A stretch of 64,000 nucleotides of DNA from Saprospiraceae bacterium (lineage in GTDB: Bacteria > Bacteroidota > Bacteroidia > Chitinophagales > Saprospiraceae): contig JADKGF010000009.1 in NCBI GenBank assembly GCA_016717105.1, positions 83,344 through 147,343 on the forward strand. Reading direction: 5' to 3'. Below are positions 57,914 through 64,000 of this stretch, in pieces. Position numbers and translations under genes: made by a program. The stretch's first letter is position 1. Each line of letters starts with the position of its first letter. The notes under the pieces were generated by a model. The model ran no database searches and was not told where the DNA came from. It was given only the letters and a program-made list of their open reading frames with translations.

Positions 57914-59023
57914 TTATTTCTGTGTCTGTTGAGCCGATATACCTGTGTATCGATCTCCTACTATTTTAATTTTATTGAGATCTGCCGTTAGATTTGTAAG
58001 CTCTTCCTTTGTGAATGAGAAGTCTGTAGCCCACATATTTTCCTGTAAATGTGCCAATTTTGTGGTGCCTGGAATAGGAACAATGAATGGTTTCTGTGCC
58101 AATAACCATGCTAATGCTACTTGTGCTACCGTTAGGCCTCGTTGATCTCCGAAAGTTTTGAGTATATTTATAACAGGCCAGTTGGCGATGACATTTTGTG
58201 GTTGATATCTTGGGAGCGTTGCTCGATTATCGTTATTGGGATTATAGACAGATCGTTCATTGAGATAGCCTGATAACATACCTCGACTTAGTGGACTATA
58301 TGGTACAAATCCGATACCTAATTCTTCGCATATTTTAATGACTTCCATTTCTGGTTCGCGCGTCATGAGCGAGTACTCACTTTGTAATGCGGTTACCGGC
58401 TGGACTGCATGTGCTTTGCGAATATTGGTTACACCTGCTTCACTAAGGCCGAAGTATTTGACTTTCCCTTCTTTGATGAGAATCTGAACTGTGCCAGCAA
58501 CTTCTTCTATCGGTATATTTGGGTCCACTCGATGTTGATACAATAGGTCGATATAATCCGTTTTCAAGCTCCTAAGTGAATGCTCTACTACAGACCGAAT
58601 TCTTTCTGGTCGGCTATCCAATCCTTCACTTGGCTTCCCATTTTTAAAACCAAATTTTGTGGCTAACACTATATCCTTACGGAATGGCGATATTGCTTCT
58701 CCTACAAGAATTTCATTGACCAACGGGCCATAAGCTTCTGCTGTATCAAAAAAATTCAAGCCTAAATCATATGCTTTTTGAATAACACTTATCATCGCTT
58801 TCTTTTCAGGCACAAAGCTTCTATGATAACTCATACCCATACATCCTAGGCCTACAGATGAAACTTTTAGTGCATGATCACCACTACCTAATGTTCTGTA
58901 TTTCATATCGGTCTTATTCTTTTTTTTAGCGTCCATTTGCGCACCAATAGACGTCGGTGATGACAAAATTGCGCCACTGACCAATGCACCTGTCTTCAAA
59001 AAACGTCTTCTATGATTTTCCAT
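57914..59023 (-). CDS. Tat-exported aldo/keto reductase (second copy)
   Basis: 369 residues. 'NHRRRFLKTGALVSGAILSSPTSIGAQ' is a Tat signal. Catalytic residues as in the other copy: 'FFDTAEAYGPLVNEILVGEA' (D, Y), 'VLATKFGF' (K), 'LLYQHRVDPNIP' (H), then 'SPLSRGMLSG' and 'PIPGTTKLAHLQENM'. It is similar to the 54916-56130 protein, so the pair arose by an old duplication. First gene of the leftward operon; a dyad lies 41 bases upstream. Confidence 0.9.
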   Translation of the reverse strand: MENHRRRFLKTGALVSGAILSSPTSIGAQMDAKKKNKTDMKYRTLGSGDHALKVSSVGLGCMGMSYHRSFVPEKKAMISVIQKAYDLGLNFFDTAEAYGPLVNEILVGEAISPFRKDIVLATKFGFKNGKPSEGLDSRPERIRSVVEHSLRSLKTDYIDLLYQHRVDPNIPIEEVAGTVQILIKEGKVKYFGLSEAGVTNIRKAHAVQPVTALQSEYSLMTREPEMEVIKICEELGIGFVPYSPLSRGMLSGYLNERSVYNPNNDNRATLPRYQPQNVIANWPVINILKTFGDQRGLTVAQVALAWLLAQKPFIVPIPGTTKLAHLQENMWATDFSFTKEELTNLTADLNKIKIVGDRYTGISAQQTQK

Positions 59024-59063
59024 CTTGATTAAGATTTATATGTTTATAAAAAAACCATGTTGT

Positions 59064-59080
59064 CCCTTACCTCATAAGGG
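59064..59080 (-). promoter_or_regulatory. dyad upstream of the aldo/keto reductase operon
   Basis: CCCTTA and TAAGGG around CCTCA form a perfect 6-base inverted repeat 41 bases from the operon start. It could be an operator for one of the AraC-type proteins nearby. Confidence 0.4.
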
Positions 59081-59163
59081 TTGAACTTTATAAAAATTTA
59101 TTTTAGAACTAAATTTGTGTTTTACTTTTGAAAATTATGCTTTGTTGGTTTTCTAAGATTTAC

Positions 59164-59933
59164 CTATTTTTTAATAAACTGACTTGTAAACTCATAATTT
59201 ACACCAATATTCCATGCAAATGGATTGGCATTTATGGAAGATCTTATTGCTTTATTGAAATTAGAAGATATGTTCAGCGGAAAATTTTTCTTGGCTACAG
59301 TCAAGCTACCTGCTACGTAAATTCCCGTATTGCTATCTATGGAAAGAAAATATAATTGTGGATTGAATCTAAGGTAGAAATTCTTAGAAACGTTTATTCT
59401 ATTGAAATCAGCCCTAAGACTTATGAAATTATTTACTGTAGCTACTTCCTTTTCTATTCCTACTCCGAATAAATAATATATACCTATCGAAGTGGTCTTA
59501 TTGACCTTGTATGTAGAATCAACTCTAATGTTGGATAGAATCTTCGCGCTTTGACCACATCATTGGGAGCACCAATATCTATCACAGTTGCAGATTTATA
59601 ATTGATAGCTGGTGCGTGGGCTCCGACTACAAAAGAAAATTTATCTTTATTAATGACTTTATATCTCCAGATAAATATAAGCGACCATGGTTTATAATCC
59701 AATAAAGAATACCATATCTGCGGATGGAAGCTAAGTCTTGACTTTGAAGTAGCAAAATTGAAGCCTGTTTGGAGCGCTGGTTTACCTAAAGAAAATGTAG
59801 GAATAAGCGAAAATCCATTCGTATTTGCGCTGATACTACCACCAAATGTATAAATCGTTGGCTTAATTGTGTCTGCCTGACCAGCCAAGCTTAAGTGAAA
59901 ACAAAAACTTAATAATATTGAAAATATCCTCAT
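59164..59933 (-). CDS. exported outer-membrane-like protein (frameshifted)
   Basis: About 256 residues. Signal peptide 'FSILLSFCFHLSLAGQ', then 'YTFGGSISANTNGFSLIPTFSLGKPALQTGFNFATSKSRLSFHPQIWYSL' and, in the other frame, 'IGIYYLFGVGIEKEVATVNNFISLRADF', 'YLRFNPQLYFLSID', 'NIGVNYEFTSQF', which look like barrel strands. The shift is near 59525. Family not recognised. It may be a small outer-membrane barrel that serves the adjacent exported enzymes. Confidence 0.6.
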
Positions 59934-60039
59934 CTAAAAATAATTGGCACAAAGATATTTTTAATAAGGTCAATAGAAGATAGATGGATTACCGCTTTTG
60001 CTACCATTTTTACTGATTACCCATTGTTGCGATCATAAT

Positions 60040-60062
60040 GTAAATGAGTTTACTTAATTTTG
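60040..60062 (+). promoter_or_regulatory. dyad and -7 box of the AraC gene
   Basis: GTAAA-TGAG-TTTAC (60040-60053) is a perfect palindrome and TAATTTTG (60055-60062) a -7 match, 16 bases before the ATG. The dyad lies where the regulator itself could bind. Confidence 0.4.
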
Positions 60063-60078
60063 TATAAAAATAAGAATC

Positions 60079-60990
60079 ATGGCTGGCATATATCAGTTCG
60101 ACACCATCGCATCCTACAATGATTTCAATAATCATGAGACGCTCCACCCGTTGGTCAGTGTCATAGATTTCGGTAATGCAAAACCTAGATCATGGGACGG
60201 TAATACCTCTGTAAAAATCAACTACGGGTTTTATACAATTTTTTTGAAAGATGTGAAATGTGGTGATCTCAGGTATGGTTGCAATTATTATGACTACCAA
60301 GAAGGCACCTTGGTTTTTGTGGCACCAGGCCAAGTCTTGGACGTAGAGACCGACGGCAAAGTGTATCAACCCAAGGGATATGGATTGGTTTTTCATGAGG
60401 AGCTCATCCATGGTACTGCCCTCGGCAACGCCATTAAAGATTATCATTTTTTTGAGTACAAAGCCTATGAAGCACTCCATCTATCTGAGCGGGAGCGACA
60501 AGTGATTTTGGATTGTTTTGCCAAAATCAATTTTGAATTGCAGCAAGCGATAGACAAGCATAGCAAGAAACTTATCGTGTCAAATCTAGAATTGTTGTTG
60601 AATTATTGTGTTCGATTTTATGACCGACAGTTTACCACCAGAGAAAATGTCAATAAAGGTATTTTGGGAAAATTTGAAAACATATTGAATAATTATTTCA
60701 CATCAGATGAAGTACATGAGATCGGACTTCCGTCGGTAGCTTATTGTGCAGATGCGCTACATTTGTCAGCCAATTATTTTGGTGATTTGATAAAGAAAGA
60801 AACTGGCAAAACAGCAAAGGAATATATCCAAACCAAGATCATCAATGTAGCGAAAAACAGGATGTACAATCCAGATTCCAACATCAACGAAATCGCCTAC
60901 GAGCTAGGTTTTAAATATCCACAGCATTTCACCCGCATGTTTAAGAGCGAAACGGGGTATACTCCATCGGAGTTTCGGGCTTTGAATTGA
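60079..60990 (+). CDS. AraC-family transcriptional regulator
   Basis: 303 residues, intact. The N-terminal half is a cupin-like ligand domain ('YDYQEGTLVFVAPGQVLDVETDGKVYQPKGYGLVFHEELIHGT'); the C-terminal ~100 residues hold two helix-turn-helices ('YCADALHLSANYFGDLIKKETGKTAKEYIQTKIINVAKNRMYNPDSNINEIAYELGFKYPQHFTRMFKSETGYTPSEFRAL'). It is divergent from the exported-enzyme genes and is their best candidate activator, perhaps sensing a small substrate. Confidence 0.92.
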   Translation: MAGIYQFDTIASYNDFNNHETLHPLVSVIDFGNAKPRSWDGNTSVKINYGFYTIFLKDVKCGDLRYGCNYYDYQEGTLVFVAPGQVLDVETDGKVYQPKGYGLVFHEELIHGTALGNAIKDYHFFEYKAYEALHLSERERQVILDCFAKINFELQQAIDKHSKKLIVSNLELLLNYCVRFYDRQFTTRENVNKGILGKFENILNNYFTSDEVHEIGLPSVAYCADALHLSANYFGDLIKKETGKTAKEYIQTKIINVAKNRMYNPDSNINEIAYELGFKYPQHFTRMFKSETGYTPSEFRALN

Positions 60991-61009
60991 TATCTTTTCA
61001 TTACATCGC

Positions 61010-61605
61010 CTATTTTAATCTGAAAATGACTTTGAAGTTTTCTTTTATTTCATTACATTGATCATACGACACATTATATTTCTTTGCTAAACTTAACATA
61101 AGTTTTATTCCTTTTTCCACTTCTTCATCAATACCGTAACCCAATTTATTGAGTATAATATAAGATATTGGAATACACGCACTATCATAGGCAAGTTTGA
61201 ATTCAATAATTCCTTCTATCTCGTTTTCCATAGCTAACACAGGATATTTATAATTTACATTGAGAAGCGTAGATAAGGTTTTTTTTGAATTACATCATAG
61301 CGTTTAATAACTTGATTTTTTTCGTAGTATGTATAGTCAATTTCTCTAATTAGGGTATCGCTCCAAATTTTATCTTTAACAGCTTTGTTAGGCAAGTTAA
61401 AGTAACTTATCTTTCTTAAATGTCCATCTATCTCATCATATTGGACATATTCAATTTGTTTGTTAATATTCCGCACAACACTTTGTTTGAATTTTAAACT
61501 ATCAGCAAAATCTATGTTATCAAGACCGATGGGTTGTGCATTTAAATTCACACTTAAAATAAGCAATATGAAAAATGATACAAGATTTGTCATACTTTTA
61601 TTCAA
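61010..61605 (-). CDS. exported protein with TonB C-terminal-like domain (frameshifted)
   Basis: About 199 residues. A signal peptide ('LVSFFILLILSVNLNAQ') is followed by ~90 residues with a MORN-like feel ('EYVQYDEIDGHLRKISYFNL') and, after a shift at an eight-T run near 61277-61284, a TonB_C-like domain: 'ENEIEGIIEFKLAYDSACIPISYIILNKLGYGIDEEVEKGIKLML'. The pattern 'EGIIEFKL...LGYGIDEE..KGI' is that of TonB C-termini. It lacks the membrane anchor and proline-rich arm of a working TonB, so it is not an energy transducer. Role unknown. Confidence 0.6.
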
Positions 61606-61769
61606 TAGATGCCTTTTTTAATTTTTGTGGTGTATTTATCGATCAATCAATAAAAAATACTGAAATAATCATTACGAGTAACTTTGTAGGGGCAACATCA
61701 ATTCAATAATCGAATGATTCGTAACTAGCAATGCGTGATGCTTGCAAATTGAATTTGCAAGGCCATTAT

Positions 61770-62540
61770 TCAAATATCGTTGACCTTTTCGCCAGTACTT
61801 TTTTGAGTTTTCAAGGCACGTTTTGTTACTTTTAGATCTTTGAAATAGCCAATAGTCCCTATGTCCACATACAGTCCAATGCTCCCTTTCTTGGTCTTGC
61901 CCAGCATCTTATCTACGATAAATGAAGAATATTTCAGATCATTGACAAACATCTCAGCGGTCTCACCATTTACTTCTATACGCATCGTAACCCATTCATT
62001 GAGGGCTACGGGCGCCGAACTTTCATACCTGCCAGGATCTGATTTTCGCAACATATCAAATTTGGCATGTGGATACGAGATATACTGTACCGCATGATTT
62101 CTATGCTTCTGATTACTAACTCTGCCTACTTTGGGTCTAACATAGATGCCTTCAAAACCAGAATCGTCCTCGACAATTCTAAAATATACGCCGATAAATC
62201 CCGCAATCCCAGGATATGGCGCCGGGTCTTGAAGCTGGCTGTACATTTTGACCTCGATGGTGCCGTTTTCGAAGTCTTCCAGATCTACCAAGCGCGCATA
62301 ATGTGGTTCGTCCACGGTGGCTTCTATGTTATTGGCATCAAATGGTAGTGCCTTCAAATCTCGCTCTATTTTCAGAACTTTTTTACCTTGAAATTTGATC
62401 ACTTCACCCGTCACATTATGGAGATCAAAGAAGTGTTTCCCAAGTTTCAGCCTTTGATAATTACCAGAATTTTGTGCATCAGCACTAAAAGTAATGGCCA
62501 GAATAAAACAAATAATTGTAAAAAGATGGTTGGTATTCAT
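61770..62540 (-). CDS. exported protein with jelly-roll (DUF1080/LamG-like) domain
   Basis: 256 residues. Signal peptide 'LFTIICFILAITFSADAQ', then 'RLKLGKHFFDLHNVTGEVIKFQGKKVLKIERD', 'YARLVDLEDFENGTIEVKMYSQLQ', 'GFIGVYFRI', 'EWVTMRIEVNGETAEMFVNDLKYSSFIVDKM' and 'GSIGLYVDIGTIGYFKDLKVTKR', the pattern of DUF1080/concanavalin-like sugar-binding folds. It follows the oxidoreductase gene by 21 bases in the same direction and is probably co-transcribed. Binding of a carbohydrate or glycoside is inferred. Confidence 0.75.
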   Translation of the reverse strand: MNTNHLFTIICFILAITFSADAQNSGNYQRLKLGKHFFDLHNVTGEVIKFQGKKVLKIERDLKALPFDANNIEATVDEPHYARLVDLEDFENGTIEVKMYSQLQDPAPYPGIAGFIGVYFRIVEDDSGFEGIYVRPKVGRVSNQKHRNHAVQYISYPHAKFDMLRKSDPGRYESSAPVALNEWVTMRIEVNGETAEMFVNDLKYSSFIVDKMLGKTKKGSIGLYVDIGTIGYFKDLKVTKRALKTQKSTGEKVNDI

Positions 62541-62561
62541 AAATGTATGATTTGAATTTTA

Positions 62562-63212
62562 TTATATTTTTGATTTTGCTTCAGACACTGTTACAGTTTT
62601 GCCCAATGCCCCGAACTCATGTAAATCTCCAAATACTTCAATGCGGATAGATTGGTCTAATCCACCAACTTTTACTGCATCAAATCCGTTGTCAAGGATA
62701 AATTCTTCGATCGAATTATCAACGGTGGCATCATCAGAGGCATAGAATAAAACGGATTTTTCTGGATGCTGATACGCAGCCGCTGCTAATGAACCAGCAC
62801 CTAAAGTTCCGAATGCCTTCACTAATGTTGCACCTTTAGGCAAGATTGCCGCATTGAGTTGTCCTGCGGATTCTTTTTCACCAATGATTTTTTTGAAACC
62901 ACCATTTTCATCTGGCGCAATAGGATTTGAAGGGTCGATGATTATTTTACCCGCGAGTTCAGTACCATATTTTTCAAACAATTCTTGGATGGTATTGAAC
63001 CAAACTGATAGGACGATAATATCTGCATTCTTGATCGCATCAGCGGTATCGGATGGCGTCGCCAGATTTCCCAATTCTTGTGCCAAGGCTGTTGCATCTT
63101 CTTTTTTGCGGCTTGCAATATATACAGGGCGATTTCCTTTAACTGTATTTTGGGCAATGGTTTTGCCGATGTTTCCTAAGCCAATGATGGCTACTTTTGA
63201 TTTTGTTGTCAT
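62562..63212 (-). CDS. NADPH-dependent F420-reductase-like oxidoreductase
   Basis: 216 residues, no signal peptide. The N-terminal Rossmann fold has 'KVAIIGLGNIGKTIAQNTVKGNRPVYIASRKK' (GxGxxG with the NADPH-favouring R-K after it) and 'NADIIVLSVWF'; 'IIDPSNPIAPDENGG', 'VKAFGTLGAGSL' follow as in the F420-dependent NADP oxidoreductase-like family. F420 itself is not expected in this phylum, so another substrate is likely. Promoter with -33/-7 at 63249-63281 and an FNR-type box at 63303-63316 lie upstream. Confidence 0.85.
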   Translation of the reverse strand: MTTKSKVAIIGLGNIGKTIAQNTVKGNRPVYIASRKKEDATALAQELGNLATPSDTADAIKNADIIVLSVWFNTIQELFEKYGTELAGKIIIDPSNPIAPDENGGFKKIIGEKESAGQLNAAILPKGATLVKAFGTLGAGSLAAAAYQHPEKSVLFYASDDATVDNSIEEFILDNGFDAVKVGGLDQSIRIEVFGDLHEFGALGKTVTVSEAKSKI

Positions 63213-63248
63213 AATATTTCTTGTTTATTTTATAAAAAATTTATGCCA

Positions 63249-63281
63249 CAAAGGTATAGAAGAATGAAAGTTGCCACCAAT
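63249..63281 (-). promoter_or_regulatory. promoter of the NADPH oxidoreductase gene
   Basis: On the minus strand ATTG (63278-63281) and TACCTTTG (63249-63256) are 21 bases apart, and the start codon at 63212 lies 36 bases beyond the -7 box. This is a good -33/-7 pair. Confidence 0.6.
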
Positions 63282-63284
63282 GAA

Positions 63285-63318
63285 GTAGATCAAGAAGTAG
63301 TCTTGATGTAGATCAAGA
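63285..63318 (-). promoter_or_regulatory. FNR/Crp-type binding site, TTGAT-GTAG-ATCAA, with extra half site
   Basis: TTGAT-GTAG-ATCAA (63303-63316) is a perfect match to the FNR-type consensus TTGATnnnnATCAA, within the longer dyad TCTTGAT-GTAG-ATCAAGA. A further copy, GTAGATCAAGA (63285-63295), forms the mirror dyad ATCAAGA-AGTAG-TCTTGAT. It sits just upstream of the -33 box, about 67 bases from the expected start, and beside the stop codon of a Crp/Fnr gene with a matching recognition helix. Confidence 0.65.
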
Positions 63319-63921
63319 TTTTTTCATTTGCTTATTGCGCAAGCGACTCAAAAACTCAGGTGTGATGCCCAGAAATGATGCAATTTGGGTCTGTGGAAGA
63401 CGCATACTGAGATGATCATATTTTTGCATAAATGCCAAATATCTATCTTCAGCCGTAGAACTGATATTTTGTAATAATCGTTGCTGAAGTGCAACAAAGC
63501 TATTTTCTATCAAAACCCTGAAAATGCGATCAAATTTAGGTGCTTCTGTGTATAGCAATAATAAGTTTTCATAGTTTATTTGTAGTACCATTGTATCTTC
63601 CAAAGCATCAATATTTAGGGCTGAAGGCTTTCTATCATGAAAACTGCCTATATCACTGAGCCAACCATTTTCTGCTGCAAATTGCAAAATATGGATATTG
63701 CCTTTATCATCGACCTTGTACATGCGGAGACAGCCACGGACGATAAAATTAAATTGTTGGCATACGTCGCCTTCTTGCAAGACATACTGCCTTTTTCTAT
63801 ACAATCTAGGTTTGAATAATTCGATTACAAACTGCTTTTCGACGGTATTCAATGGAATTAAATTGTGAAAATAATCCAACAATGGTTGTATTTGGGATTG
63901 CAAAAAATGATTCGAGTCCAT
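63313..63921 (-). CDS. Crp/Fnr-family regulator with ExxSR recognition helix
   Basis: 202 residues, intact. The beta-roll ('LYRKRQYVLQEGDVCQQFNFIVRGCLRMYKVDDKGNIHILQFAAENGWLSD') and a short C-terminal helix-turn-helix: 'MRLPQTQIASFLGITPEFLSRLRNKQMKKS'. The residues E-x-x-S-R in 'PEFLSR' are those FNR uses to read TTGAT. It lacks the four N-terminal cysteines of FNR, so an iron-sulfur cluster is not supported. It lies just upstream of a matching box before the oxidoreductase gene; it is probably that operon's regulator. Confidence 0.9.
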   Translation of the reverse strand: MDSNHFLQSQIQPLLDYFHNLIPLNTVEKQFVIELFKPRLYRKRQYVLQEGDVCQQFNFIVRGCLRMYKVDDKGNIHILQFAAENGWLSDIGSFHDRKPSALNIDALEDTMVLQINYENLLLLYTEAPKFDRIFRVLIENSFVALQQRLLQNISSTAEDRYLAFMQKYDHLSMRLPQTQIASFLGITPEFLSRLRNKQMKKS

Positions 63922-63969
63922 TGAAAAACGTTAATGAGTCAAATAGGTACCAAATTATGGCATTTTGTA

Positions 63970-63977
63970 CAAAGGTA
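63970..63977 (-). promoter_or_regulatory. -7 box of the Crp/Fnr gene
   Basis: TACCTTTG on the minus strand, 48 bases before the start at 63921. The -33 region would lie at the window edge and cannot be judged. Confidence 0.45.
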
Positions 63978-64000
63978 ATCATTGGTAAATATATCATCGG

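Noticed and set aside
1..64000. CRISPR array or phage region
   Set aside because: No evenly spaced short repeats, Cas genes, integrase, capsid or terminase genes are visible.

Overview
The window comes from an AT-rich member of the Bacteroidota, most likely a Saprospiraceae/Chitinophaga-like lineage. This rests on type IX secretion C-terminal signals (type B at the left edge, type A on two large secreted proteins), HYR repeat proteins, a FecI/FecR/STN-TonB receptor/DUF4249 cassette, a CzcA fused to a TolC-type domain, and -7 boxes of the Bacteroidota form TAnnTTTG in front of many genes and tRNAs. The assignment is inference from gene families; no rRNA is present.

Layout. 1-7400: tail of a type B secreted protein, a GNAT gene remnant and a giant HYR-repeat secreted protein read leftwards. 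7.8-11.7 kb: PAS-LuxR regulator, a membrane protein/degenerate P-loop pair, a response-regulator remnant, an IS4-type insertion sequence and a second, longer GNAT pseudogene. 11.8-20.2 kb: zinc/cobalt/cadmium-type export locus (small Cys/His protein, CzcA-TolC, CzcB, P1B ATPase). 20.2-29.8 kb: Fic AMP-transferase, feoAB, PurF-family amidotransferase, VOC protein, PGM1-type ATP-grasp ligase, YebC, tRNA-Ser(UGA), Crp-type regulator. 30-35.4 kb: iron-type sigma/FecR/TonB receptor/DUF4249 cassette. 35.6-46.2 kb: tRNA-His, HMA chaperone, glycosyltransferase-like membrane protein, secreted BNR-propeller protein, lipoprotein/ECF sigma/outer-membrane barrel cluster, thioredoxin, Lrp regulator with a divergent methionine gamma-lyase-type enzyme. 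46.4-64 kb: accessory island of mostly exported hydrolases, cupins, NTF2-like proteins, carboxymuconolactone decarboxylase and aldo/keto reductases (two with Tat signals), with AraC and Crp/Fnr regulators.

How the parts connect. The same near-perfect palindrome (ATTTAG-N-CTAAA) sits at the start site of feoAB and in front of the fecI-like sigma gene, which suggests one iron regulator controls both. In the accessory island a cupin and an NTF2-like protein are separate genes in one operon (48.6 and 51.5 kb) and fused into one protein in the facing operon (57.1 kb), tying the two operons to one extracytoplasmic pathway. At the right edge a Crp/Fnr protein with an ExxSR recognition helix lies next to a perfect TTGAT-N4-ATCAA box in front of an NAD(P)-binding oxidoreductase gene.

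Caution: about two dozen single-base frameshifts, many in A or T runs, plus four in-frame stops break genes across the whole window, including housekeeping-type ones. Uncorrected homopolymer sequencing error is the most economical explanation for most of them; real decay fits better for the GNAT copies, the response-regulator stub and the esterase.
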